Source: Candidatus Thiodiazotropha endoloripes (GTDB lineage: Bacteria; Pseudomonadota; Gammaproteobacteria; Chromatiales; Chromatiaceae). Taken from it: a stretch of 64,000 nt of DNA. The DNA lies in assembly GCA_001709035.1 (NCBI GenBank), contig LVKA01000008.1, positions 930,001 through 994,000 on the forward strand. The letters run 5' to 3'. Both the position numbers and the translations under genes were made by a program. The notes beneath the pieces were generated by a model, which was not told where the DNA came from, did not search any database, and was given only the letters and a program-made list of their open reading frames with translations. Each line of letters starts with the position of its first letter. Within the stretch, counting starts at the first letter, position 1. Shown in pieces: positions 45,162 to 54,681 of this stretch.

Positions 45162-45363
45162 GGAGAGGCGAGTGCTGATCGGGAGTGGTGTTTCTGAAGC
45201 CTATGAAGATTGTAAATAGCAATCTGCACTCAACCTGGTTAGATCATTAACAGTGAGTTGTAATCAGTGGTCGTTGTGGACGGCTGACGGAAACACCAAA
45301 ATGCAGCAACGAGTGACTTAAAATGAGTTATCTCCAGGTCAGCTGTTTAGCAGAGTGGTTTTG

Positions 45364-46829
45364 CTTACTTGTGGACTGATCTTGACCTTAGTATATGGGT
45401 TGCTGAAAACAGCCTGTAATCCCATGGGTTGATGTTATTACCCCCTACCGTACTATCTGCTTGACCGTAGGTGGCGCAAGCGCCGGCATGAATTGCGGAA
45501 AAGCTTCGGGCCGATATTACTGCTGTAGCTTGTCATCCATTCGGTGGTCTGGCTGTTGTCTGATAACGCTCAGATCCAGTTTGAATCCCAGGTGATGCTG
45601 ATCATGATACTGAGTGCCAGCGCGGTAGCCCTGTTTGGCATCAAGCGTACAGCAAGAATGGTTTTGCCTATCCTGGTATTGATCAGTGCACCCTCAGTTT
45701 GGTCTGTACTTCCTCAGCCATTACAAGTACCAATGACAGTATTTGTTACTGAATGTTGCACTTTACTGGGCATGCCTGATTTCAATAATCCTCTTTTATG
45801 ATGATCCCGGAAGGAGTGTTTGAAGTGGGGGTGCCTGCGGTAGTCTGAGTGTCGGATCACCGCAGTAACCCTTGCAATGAGTCACTCACTCCTCTCCCAC
45901 TATTCGCGCCGACATGCAGTTTTAATCTGTTGCTGGCGTCAGGCGTCACGATTAACTCAAATAGTATTCATATCGACATTGTTGTGCTTTCAGGTAACTA
46001 CACAGATATGACAGCCAGTCTGCTGAATGATCAGTTCTGGCTTGGTTGGGTTGTGTTTGTACTCTGCACAGCAGCTTTTATGTACGCCGCTTTGAGGTGT
46101 GAAAAGAGGCTCAAGGCAGAACAGAATCGTCTTGTGGTCGAGTCAGGTAAGGTTTCTGTAATAAAGTTTTACTACAATAAACTAAGCTTTATTGCAAGTG
46201 TGTTATTGGTATCCGCCAGTGCCGGTCTGATATATAGTGTGATTCCTATGAATCGCGATGGAATGCGTGGAAACCATGATTTTGACTTCAGCTTCAGTTG
46301 AATAGAACTCACAGTGGTGGTGGCAGGTGAAAGCTGGAATCCAGCCCGGGTCAATGCGGATATTGAAAAATGCGCGGCATACCAGGGTGCCGGTATCAAT
46401 GCAGCGTTAATACCACCTATCGGTTATGCGGAAGCTAGGGCCTATTGGATTAGTGTTAACAGGCCCTAGGAAAGAAGCGGTCAACGATCGTGGTCAGGCT
46501 TATAATAGGAATGGCTGGATCAGCAGTGGACGTGTTAATCGGGTGATCAATCTTTCAGCTGGAGTATAATCTCGGTATTGGAAGAGAAGATCGTTGATAG
46601 TAAGAGAAATGTGCGCATTATATGGCGATGGTAGTACATAGGAGGTAGGGTCTCATCGAGCAAACTGTACGGTATTTTTGGTACACTGAAATGCCGTCAT
46701 GGTGCAGCTGGGATAGTGAGCTCTACAGATAAAACAGGTGATAGTGAATTGAAACGTAGAGGGATGCAGAGATTCACTAATTTGGTAGCTGATAAGATAG
46801 AGAAGCACTATTCAGCACAGAAAAACTGA
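45364..46829 (+). pseudogene. Decayed XrtA exosortase fused to EpsI domain
   Basis: Read across frames, the region follows an exosortase. RRWRKRRHEL is followed by an in-frame TAG, then VVWLLSDNAQIQFES and a helix ending PSVWSVLPQPLQ, then a frame change to IPEGVFEVG. The catalytic-cysteine region is split between frames (an ACGS-like stretch against a TGA at 45846). INSNSIHIDIVVLSGNYTDM and DQFWLGWVVF follow, where the usual Arg and His appear as His and Gln. EpsI-like pieces follow (SWNPARVNADIE, KLYGIFGTLK and a tail to TGA 46827). A hairpin repeat lies inside. Boundaries are approximate. The gene is clearly inactive. Confidence 0.68.
46435..46469. repeat. Dispersed hairpin repeat, perfect copy E
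   Basis: The 35 bases are identical to 8653-8687. It interrupts the EpsI-like part of the exosortase pseudogene: the likely frame before it (frame of GYAEA) differs from the one after it (frame of EAVNDRGQ) by one base. This agrees with insertion into a once-continuous gene. Confidence 0.9.
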
Positions 46830-46882
46830 GATCTCATCTTTTCGCGTAATTGCAACTAATTATCTAGAACAAACAGAACATC

Positions 46883-47746
46883 ATGACTTCGCAAAACAGA
46901 CAAATTAATGCCATTACCGTTGATGTTGAGGACTACTATCAGGTTTCGGCATTTAACAAGCAGATAACAAGAGCTGACTGGGATGGCTATGAGTCACGTG
47001 TCTATGACAATACACACAGGATTCTTAAGATATTTGATGATAATAATATTAAAGGCACATTTTTCATATTGGGCTGGGTGGCTGAACGCAACAAAAAGCT
47101 GATTAACGAGATTTCAGAACTTGGACACGAAGTGGCCTGCCATGGATATAGCCATGATTTGGTTTATAACCAAACGCCTGAAACTTTCCTTGAGGAGACC
47201 AAGCAATCCAAGGCAATTATTGAAGATATCGTTGGCAAACCGATTAAAGGCTATCGTGCCGCCAGTTACTCGATTACGGAAAAATCCCTTTGGGCCTTGG
47301 ATATTCTCACGGAATGTGGTTTTTCCTATGACTCAAGCATATTTCCCATCATGCACGATCGGTATGGTATCCCGGGCGCAAAGACCATGCCTCACCGGTT
47401 AAAAACAGAAAATGGTAATGAGATTATCGAGTTTCCTCTCTCGACTGTGGGAGTTGCCAAGCGGCGCTTGCCGGTTAGTGGGGGAGGGTATTTCAGATTG
47501 TTTCCCTATTGGTTGTCGAAGGCAGGATTAAATCGTGTCAACCGGAATGATCAGATGCCATTTATTTTCTACATGCATCCCTGGGAAATTGACGAAGGAC
47601 AGCCAAAGATAAAATCGAGTAGACTCTCTGAGTTCAGGCACTATAACAATATTGATAAATTTGAAGCCAGATTGTTGAAACTGATAAGGGATTTTGAGTT
47701 TTCGACTGTTTCAGATGTACTGCAGCGTTTAGATTTTGATGTATGA
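46883..47746 (+). CDS. XrtA-system polysaccharide deacetylase (DUF3473)
   Basis: This 287-residue cytoplasmic NodB-type deacetylase has the catalytic Asp-Asp motif VDVEDYYQ, the metal-binding HGYSHDLVY (HxxxH) and GYRAASYSI. The C-terminal DUF3473 region has FYMHPWEID. This combination is typical of the deacetylase linked to PEP-CTERM/exosortase A exopolysaccharide loci. It directly follows the broken exosortase and looks intact. No other EPS gene is nearby, so its substrate and present role are uncertain. Confidence 0.9.
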   Translation: MTSQNRQINAITVDVEDYYQVSAFNKQITRADWDGYESRVYDNTHRILKIFDDNNIKGTFFILGWVAERNKKLINEISELGHEVACHGYSHDLVYNQTPETFLEETKQSKAIIEDIVGKPIKGYRAASYSITEKSLWALDILTECGFSYDSSIFPIMHDRYGIPGAKTMPHRLKTENGNEIIEFPLSTVGVAKRRLPVSGGGYFRLFPYWLSKAGLNRVNRNDQMPFIFYMHPWEIDEGQPKIKSSRLSEFRHYNNIDKFEARLLKLIRDFEFSTVSDVLQRLDFDV

Positions 47747-48987
47747 TCGAAAATGATAGGCCGAAATAACTAATACTTGTATTGTTCGCCCGAAGAATAG
47801 TAAGGCGTATTGGTTGCCAAAAACTGTTGCGGGTTGTAAGGGAAAAAATGAGGCCGCTATCAATTCAGCTCAGAAATCAGTTCATATCCTGATGCTCTCT
47901 CCCCACGTTCACCACCGTTCCATAACGGATAGGAGTGGACTTTCAATTCGTATAGCGATCGTAATAACCATCCCTAATTCATCTGCTAAGCTAAATCGTT
48001 TCTGAGCTGCTGAATCTCATAGCCGAGATATCAACGATTTTTTATCAGTTGGTCTACTCAATGGGATCTGCCACAGTTCCATCATACAGCGACTGAGGGA
48101 TGAAAGGTTGCTTTAATAAGGCTGCCGATATGGTATAGAAATCAACACCTGCAGTGGTGATCGCGTTCCTGTGCCCAGCCGGATTGGCTTTTCGTTAATC
48201 ATGGTGCAATGCACTAAGATTGCCGGAGAAGCACTAAGCTCGAGACAGTTATAAGAATGTCGTCAAAGCTAATAGATCGAACTCGTACGATCAGTATTCA
48301 ATGTACACCCACCAAGATCGTTAGGCAGGTGATGCGTATCTTTGCAGTCACTGTATGAATAAGAGCCTATCTGGAATGAGGCTTCGCTCCAGAGGGCGCA
48401 ATTTTAGGCCGTATCCGATCGATTTCTTCTCTCATAAATTCAGTTCTGAGATAGGTGATGAGTGGGTTAACGAGGCTAAAAGATTACCCGCCAAAGATGA
48501 TAACGACAATTTAAAGGTGCTAATTGATAGGCAGAAGATTCCTGTAATATTATAAATAAATATTATGAATAGTTTAATAACCATAATTAAATTATTATAA
48601 TTTATTGCGTGCAACGACTCAGAAGCGCTTGATGCTGCTTTGAATGTAAAAATGCTTGTTTTAAAAATGGTTTAACCTAGTCTTAACTTATGTGATGAAC
48701 GGGATGATAGGGATTGTAACCAGCTGCCAATAGTGCGGAAGGGGGATTCAGATCAATTGGGGTTCTGTTTGTCTAGTGTGAAACTAAGTAACATCTGAAC
48801 TCTATTACAAAAAACTGAGCTGGATCGAGGGATGAAGTATCGATATACAGGGTGCGCCAACTGTTATCATCCACTTAAAAATTCTTTAAGGGCACACAGA
48901 GATCGCCTTCCATTGAGATTTCATCTTGAGCAGTGGATGGCTTGGCGTTTTGAAAATGATGGATGCGTGGGGGATTTGTAGAAATCG
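47747..48987. other. Long region with no intact gene
   Basis: About 1.24 kb is interrupted by stops in every frame. Short frames (for example 47814-48005 and 48355-48555) have no family resemblance and poor start sites. Its position after the exosortase locus suggests further decayed genes, but I could not identify any. The part from 48550 on is AT-rich and should hold the promoter of the downstream binding-protein gene. Confidence 0.45.
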
Positions 48988-49890
48988 ATGTTGTTGCTGA
49001 AACAAATTGGGTGTTTCAAACAGGATGGCATCAAAGTGCCTGATTTTCGACGAACCCTTTCAGGGTTGGTTGTGTGGTTATTTGTCTCTACGATCGCGTA
49101 TGCTTCTGAAAGTCTGGTAATGGGGGTGCATCCATACCGCCCACACAATGAACTGAAAGAGATGTTTCAGCCGTTGGCGAATTACCTGAGTTTGGAGTTG
49201 GGTCAGAAGATCGAGGTTAGAATCGGGGATTCCTACCAGTCTCATCATGACGCGATTCTCGCCGGCGATGTTGATTTTGCCTATATCGGGCCTTCGTTGT
49301 TTGTTAGTTTGACGCGCTCTACTAACGATATTCCGGTATTGGCAAGATTGGAGGTAAATGGTAAACCGACATTTACCGGGAAAATTATCGTCAGTAATGA
49401 TAGTGAGATTAATGACCTTGAAGATCTCAAGCAACGACAATTTGCCTTTGGTAGCAGATCTTCAACCATGAGCCATTTGGTACCTAGACAGATGCTCTAT
49501 GAGGCTGGTATCGATTTAGATGATTTAGCCGGCTATCGCCACTACAGTAACCATAATAATGTCGCTTTGGCGGTGCTTGCAGGTGATGCCGATGCAGGTG
49601 CAGTGAAAGAAGCGGTTTATGAAAAGTATAAGAGGCATGGAATCGTAGCCATTAAGACAACAGATGCAATCTCTGAGCATCTTTTTATCGGTGCGCTGAA
49701 CACAGGCAGCCAGTTACTCAATGATTTGAAATCAGCACTGTTAAAACTCGACCACAAAAACAGTCAAACTGCGTCGGTTCTGAAACCTATTAAGCAGACA
49801 GCAACTGCGCTGGTGAAAACCAATCATCAGGACTACGACGGTTTGAGGGGAATTCTAAATACTCTAGAGCAGAGAGGTGTCCAGTGGTAG
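48988..49890 (+). CDS. PhnD-like periplasmic substrate-binding protein
   Basis: This 300-residue type 2 periplasmic binding protein of the phosphate/phosphonate (PhnD) family has a signal segment (about 26-41, SGLVVWLFVSTIAYA), then MGVHPYRPHNELKEMFQPLANYLS, DFAYIGPSLFVSL and GDADAGAVKEAVYEK. No ABC permease or ATPase is adjacent. Its end overlaps the start of a GGDEF-EAL membrane protein by seven bases, so it probably acts as a ligand sensor for that protein, in the manner of NspS with MbaA in Vibrio. The true ligand is unknown. Confidence 0.88.
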   Translation: MLLLKQIGCFKQDGIKVPDFRRTLSGLVVWLFVSTIAYASESLVMGVHPYRPHNELKEMFQPLANYLSLELGQKIEVRIGDSYQSHHDAILAGDVDFAYIGPSLFVSLTRSTNDIPVLARLEVNGKPTFTGKIIVSNDSEINDLEDLKQRQFAFGSRSSTMSHLVPRQMLYEAGIDLDDLAGYRHYSNHNNVALAVLAGDADAGAVKEAVYEKYKRHGIVAIKTTDAISEHLFIGALNTGSQLLNDLKSALLKLDHKNSQTASVLKPIKQTATALVKTNHQDYDGLRGILNTLEQRGVQW

Positions 49891-52475
49891 AGCATGTAAA
49901 TCGCAAGCCATTCCTACTGCTTGTCAGTATCTCTACGCTGTTCTTCATGATTCTGTTATTCGGTACGATATGGGTGTTCGTCAAGCATCAGCACGAGCAT
50001 CACATGGAGGTAACCAAAGCACTTGCCAGAGGGCAGATGGAAGTCATCTCTTTTATTACCCAGGAAGAGTTGCAAAAAGGGAACTACGACTCTATCGCAC
50101 TATTATTCAAGCAGTGGGCGAGTCAGTATGTTGAAGTGGATGAGGTGGAATTGATCTCAAAAAATGGATTTATGATTGCCGGTTATGGCCCGCTGAATCC
50201 GGCTGATAGAAGATTTGTAACGGATAAGGAAATTACCTATTCCTATCGGGGTAAAGCCAAGTTGATGATGGCTTACAGCCTGGAGGGAGCGTACCAGTTG
50301 ACCAGTGATCTTATTTTTCAAATGATCCTGGCAGGTTTGAGTATCTCTTTCGTCTTTTCACTGCTTTTCTATCTCTTTGCTTCGCGTAGACAGGAAGCGG
50401 GTCTTCTTTCCGCTATGGTTGAAGAGCTGAGAGATGCAGAATCACGTAATAAACGACTGGCTGCATATCCTAAGGCTAATCCTAATCCAATCGCTGCGTT
50501 TGACCTGGATGGTAAGGAAATATTTTGCAATCCGGCATTCAAACGATTGATCGGTCTATTGCATGCGAAAGATAGTAGCATCTTATTACCGGATGACCAT
50601 ACTGAGATTCTCAGGAGAGTCGGGAGTGGAGAGAATCAACTCTATGCAGAAGTGGATACTGGTTACAAACACCTACTTCTGCACTACCAATGGATTGGTC
50701 TCGTGGAAGAGGTCTATGTCTATATACAGGATGTAACTGCGTTGAGGCTTGCTGAGCAGGCTTTGATCAATGAGCGAAATCAGGCACGTACAACATTGTC
50801 ATCGATTGCAGATGCTGTTGTGACAACAGATGCAAATGGTCGTGTTGTCTATTTGAATGATTCTGCTTTGAAAATACTAGATCAGGATGCCGATTCGGTG
50901 ATTGGGAAACACCTTGAGGCGGTATTTGTCCTGTTGGATGAAGAGCGGGATACTCAAATTGATAACCTGCTAGTGCAGTGTCAGTTGAATAAGACAGGGG
51001 CAGTCGTGAGTCAGTTGGCTCGTTTGGCATTGGTTGATGGCAACAACCTGCATGTGAATGTGACTGCAAATCGGATTCTCAGTAATGATAAGGAGATGTC
51101 AGGTGTCGTTGTTGTTATCAGAGATGTGACAAGAGAAAGGCGGTTGCAGGAGGAGCTGTACCGACAGGCCAGCCATGACAATCTTACTGAGCTGCTGAAT
51201 CGTAGCGCTTTTGAGTCGCATCTGGAACAATCTCTGGAATCGGCGAGAAAACGAGGCCATCAACATATCCTCTGCTTTATGGATTTGGATCAATTTAAGG
51301 TAGTAAATGATACTTGTGGCCACGTGGCCGGAGATGAGCTGTTAAGACAGATTGCAGCAATCATGCGGCGTCATTTTCGTGGAAGCGATGTACTTGCGCG
51401 AGTGGGTGGGGATGAATTTGGTGCGATTTTAACTGATTGTCCTCTTTCCATGGCTCAGGATCGGGTAAATGGATTACGCAAAGAGATTCAGGAGCATACC
51501 TTTACCTGGCAGGAGCATAACTTCCGCATCAGTATCAGTATTGGGATTGTAGAGATCGATCAATACAGCGAGAGTATTGGAATGCTGATGAGTTCAGTGG
51601 ATGCGGCCTGTTACTCTGCCAAGGATTCTGGCAGAAATTGTATCACTGTCTATCAAAGAGACAGCAGTTCCACTAAGCAGCTGTTGGGGCAAATGCAGTG
51701 GGTTTCACAAATAAACAATGCGCTAAGTCAGGATCGATTGGTTCTCTATGCGCAGCCTATTGCAGACTTACAGAGCGATGAGTTGGTGATCAAGGGCATT
51801 GAGATATTGGTCAGGATGAGATCTCAGGAAGGAGAGCTTATTCCACCGGGGGCTTTTCTACCATCCGCAGAACGGTATGACTTAATAGATCGTATCGACT
51901 ACTTTGTGGTTGAGAAAGTTATGCAGCTTCTGACCCAATCTGGCTCCGATTACCCTGACTGTTTCATCAATATCTCAGGAATGACATTAAGTCGGAATGA
52001 GCTTTCAAACAAACTCAAATTGTTGCTGGAGAAGTACGCGATAAACCCACAAAAGTTGGTTTTCGAGGTAACAGAGACAGCAGCGATACAAAATTTAACC
52101 AGCGCACTGAATACTATCAACGAGTTGAAAGAGCTTGGTTGCCGCTTTGCATTGGATGATTTTGGCTCTGGTCTCTCATCGTTTGGTTATCTCAAGAATC
52201 TGCCAATCGATTTTGTTAAAATCGATGGAATGTTCGTAAAAGAGATAAATAAGAATCCTGTGGATAAGGGCATGGTGGAAGCGATTAAGACAGTTGCCGA
52301 TACTATGGGGTTGGTTACCATAGCTGAGTTTGTCGAGGATAGTTTGATACAGGAGGAGCTTAAAAGGATTGGTATCTTTTTCGGTCAAGGTTACAGTATT
52401 GCTCGTCCGAAGCCGATCGAGGATTATTTAAAAAATAGGAAAGGACACAATAATATCATTTGGTTATCGACGTAA
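49884..52475 (+). CDS. PAS-GGDEF-EAL membrane protein (c-di-GMP turnover)
   Basis: This 863-residue sensor has two transmembrane helices (about 9-31 and 143-165) around a periplasmic domain of about 110 residues. Two PAS-like domains follow (about 190-420). The GGDEF domain (VGGDEFGAIL, about 507) keeps the full active motif. The EAL domain reads EILVRM where EALLRW is usual, but retains the key acidic, Asn, DDFGSG, Lys and Glu residues. Both activities are therefore possible. The GTG start overlaps the binding-protein gene by seven bases. The periplasmic domain likely contacts that protein and sets c-di-GMP levels. Confidence 0.93.
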   Translation: MVEHVNRKPFLLLVSISTLFFMILLFGTIWVFVKHQHEHHMEVTKALARGQMEVISFITQEELQKGNYDSIALLFKQWASQYVEVDEVELISKNGFMIAGYGPLNPADRRFVTDKEITYSYRGKAKLMMAYSLEGAYQLTSDLIFQMILAGLSISFVFSLLFYLFASRRQEAGLLSAMVEELRDAESRNKRLAAYPKANPNPIAAFDLDGKEIFCNPAFKRLIGLLHAKDSSILLPDDHTEILRRVGSGENQLYAEVDTGYKHLLLHYQWIGLVEEVYVYIQDVTALRLAEQALINERNQARTTLSSIADAVVTTDANGRVVYLNDSALKILDQDADSVIGKHLEAVFVLLDEERDTQIDNLLVQCQLNKTGAVVSQLARLALVDGNNLHVNVTANRILSNDKEMSGVVVVIRDVTRERRLQEELYRQASHDNLTELLNRSAFESHLEQSLESARKRGHQHILCFMDLDQFKVVNDTCGHVAGDELLRQIAAIMRRHFRGSDVLARVGGDEFGAILTDCPLSMAQDRVNGLRKEIQEHTFTWQEHNFRISISIGIVEIDQYSESIGMLMSSVDAACYSAKDSGRNCITVYQRDSSSTKQLLGQMQWVSQINNALSQDRLVLYAQPIADLQSDELVIKGIEILVRMRSQEGELIPPGAFLPSAERYDLIDRIDYFVVEKVMQLLTQSGSDYPDCFINISGMTLSRNELSNKLKLLLEKYAINPQKLVFEVTETAAIQNLTSALNTINELKELGCRFALDDFGSGLSSFGYLKNLPIDFVKIDGMFVKEINKNPVDKGMVEAIKTVADTMGLVTIAEFVEDSLIQEELKRIGIFFGQGYSIARPKPIEDYLKNRKGHNNIIWLST

Positions 52476-52635
52476 GATGCAGCATAATTATTTTATAGAT
52501 TTATATTAAGATTATCTGTGTGGTATAGTCAGAGGAAATGTTGTATTAATTAATGATTCTCAGTATTTATCATGACTGATGCCACAGTAACCGAGAACAA
52601 AGTGACTTCATGGCGGAGGTGGATAATATGAGTAG

Positions 52636-53316
52636 ATGATAACTATAAAAGTACATTTCAAATATGATAGTTTAGGGAATCTTAGGTTAGATGGCTGCAT
52701 GGATAAAGAGATAACCCATTCATTCTACTCTATAACAGCATGGATTTTACAGCGACTCATATACCCCTTGTGTCGCTTTTATTACTTTAAAATAAGAGGC
52801 GTAACTCTTATAGATGTGTCTGGTATGAAAAATGCGGATACACCTCTATTATTGGCTGTAGCGCCTCACACCAAGCATTCAGATGTAGTGATCGTTCCAG
52901 CTTCTGTTCCTTTTCATTTGTTACCTGTCAGGTGGTTAGCTGATGAAAAAATCTTTACCAATCAATTAAAATCTTACTGGTTAAAGCTATGGGGAGCTGT
53001 TCCAGTAAAAAGGGATCGTCATGGCGAACTGAGAATTGATGATATAGATACGATTATTGAATTTACTGAAAGTGGTAAATGCGTAGGAATCTTCCCTGAG
53101 TGCTGCTTAGTAGGAGGGCACTTTGGTGAATTACACCAAAGCTTGATATCTAAAGCCTTAAAGAGAAGATTACCTGTCTACCCTATCGGTTTAGGATTTT
53201 CAGAGTTATCTTCCGTTGGTGACAAACTCATGGTTGAGCGTATAAAAGAATCTGTTCAGATTGGCGAGATTCTAACTAAGCCAGAGGATCTGCTGGATAG
53301 GTGGACGCACTTGTAG
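52636..53316 (+). CDS. PlsC-like 1-acylglycerol-3-phosphate acyltransferase family protein
   Basis: This 226-residue protein has the acyltransferase motif HTKHSD (HX4D, about residue 78), followed by GAVPVKRDRHGE and FPECCLVGG, a variant of the usual FPEGTRS block. The family transfers acyl chains to lysophospholipids or similar acceptors at the inner membrane. The start may be 52636 or the ATG at 52699. The gene is AT-rich compared with housekeeping genes in the window, which suggests later arrival. A tiny frame (ATGAGTAGATGA) with GGAGG upstream overlaps the start. Confidence 0.8.
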   Translation: MITIKVHFKYDSLGNLRLDGCMDKEITHSFYSITAWILQRLIYPLCRFYYFKIRGVTLIDVSGMKNADTPLLLAVAPHTKHSDVVIVPASVPFHLLPVRWLADEKIFTNQLKSYWLKLWGAVPVKRDRHGELRIDDIDTIIEFTESGKCVGIFPECCLVGGHFGELHQSLISKALKRRLPVYPIGLGFSELSSVGDKLMVERIKESVQIGEILTKPEDLLDRWTHL

Positions 53317-53408
53317 GGCGTTCATGTTTTGGATTACTCAATAGGCATCTGACCAGGTTCGAATGGATTGAATGAGAGATGATGGTATAAGTCACTCTCA
53401 GCTTCTGA

Positions 53409-53945
53409 TCAGCCACCATAATCCATGATTTGATCATGTGGAAGGTATTCCGCTACATCACTATGTAAGAATCTTAGTATAACGAAACTGTCGCCAGGTC
53501 CACCGTCGACCATTTCAGCATCAGCCTGACCAAGGTGGTTATAAATATCCCCATCTGGAAATCCGTAGTTGGCATAGACGTATGGAGGAGTTCCATAGTT
53601 GTATGAAAATGCAAAAAAGATATCGATGTCATCAATTCCTTCATCGCTGGCACCAGTGCTTAGATCACTACCTGAGTTACAATTTATACTGATGCTCTGA
53701 CTTAGCACCTGTTGCTCTTCCACTTCACCGTTATTGGGGATCATGTCCCTGTCTATGGGAATATTTCCCGCAAAGTCAAATCGGATATAAATAAATAGTT
53801 CGTCAGCTCCCATTGATAATGCAGTCAGGTCAACAGGGTACTAGTACTCTGGTGCGCCGCCTGGCGTTATCTGTTGATCAGGGGCATCTTCGATATAGTT
53901 AATGCTATAAATAGAGCTAATATATTCAGGTATTTCTTTAGTATC
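53409..53945 (-). pseudogene. Broken gene of unknown function
   Basis: An open frame of 134 codons (53409-53813) begins MGADELFIYIRFDFAGNIPI and ends DQIMDYGG. Upstream in the same frame the sequence stays protein-like for about 35 further codons (EYISSIYSINYIEDAPDQQ region) but is broken by a TAG at 53841-53843. The simplest reading is a gene with a nonsense mutation that has also lost its 5' end. Translation from 53813 as a short protein is the alternative. No family is recognised. Confidence 0.5.
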
Positions 53946-54045
53946 TCAGTGATACACAACCACAGGACATCATGGCTCTGTCTCTGTGGCTGTGTCGTGT
54001 GAGGTCAGATGAGCCATAAATTATCGTGAGCTCATGTGGCCTTCA

Positions 54046-54681
54046 CTACAGTCTCTTTTTTCTTCTGTTTAGCGAGAGCATGCCTACTAAACCAGAACCA
54101 AATAACCAGACTGCAGCAGGAACTGGCACAGCGCTTACATCATTACCATCGGACACATCGAGTTGAATATCGATTGTGGTCGGTAGAAGTGATCCACCTG
54201 CAAGAAAGGCGTAATAGTGCTCAGTGGGATCAAAATTTCTTGGATTCAGCGACCCGGTAAGGTCATTCGTTGCGTCAGGTGCAATATAGTTCGAGCCCCA
54301 ACTGTAGATCTCCCAGCCCACGACATTGTCATTAAAAAACTGGGTTACATCTACATTTGTATCAGACAGGGCAAGAAAAGCACTGGGATCATTGTAGAGA
54401 GCATCATTAGGATCTGTGGCGAGGGCAAAACCCAATGTAGTACCTAATGTGGTATAGCTGCTGGTCGTCAATTGGATATCCATCTGCCCATCCCAACCAC
54501 TACCAAGGTCGACTCTGATGATATCTGCTGCGACGGTACCTGTGGCGCCATTGATATTAACCGGGTATTGAGGATTGGTAAGATCCAGCTGGGAGCTATA
54601 CTGAGCGGTAGCTGCCATGGTAGTGCAGCTGACTAACGTCATCATTGCGGCGATCCATTTCATGTAATTTCGATACTTCAT
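54046..54681 (-). CDS. PEP-CTERM (VPxPA-type) sorting-signal protein
   Basis: This 211-residue exported protein has an N-terminal signal (about 1-26, ending TMAATAQ), a beta-rich middle part with many Thr, Asp and Asn, and a C-terminal sorting signal. The signal reads VPVPAAVWLFGSGLVGML then Arg-Arg-Lys-Lys-Arg. Such tails are recognised and cut by exosortase, and the proteins usually go to the outer surface or matrix. The exosortase in this window is broken, so sorting would need another copy elsewhere in the genome. No paralogue is adjacent. Confidence 0.9.
   Translation of the reverse strand: MKYRNYMKWIAAMMTLVSCTTMAATAQYSSQLDLTNPQYPVNINGATGTVAADIIRVDLGSGWDGQMDIQLTTSSYTTLGTTLGFALATDPNDALYNDPSAFLALSDTNVDVTQFFNDNVVGWEIYSWGSNYIAPDATNDLTGSLNPRNFDPTEHYYAFLAGGSLLPTTIDIQLDVSDGNDVSAVPVPAAVWLFGSGLVGMLSLNRRKKRL

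Noticed and set aside
931-46469. Dispersed repeats as a CRISPR array
   Set aside because: The copies are kilobases apart with no regular spacers and no cas genes.
49884-52475. EAL domain as inactive because the motif reads EIL
   Set aside because: The metal-binding and catalytic Glu, Asn, Asp-Asp, Lys and Gln positions appear retained, so loss of activity cannot be claimed.
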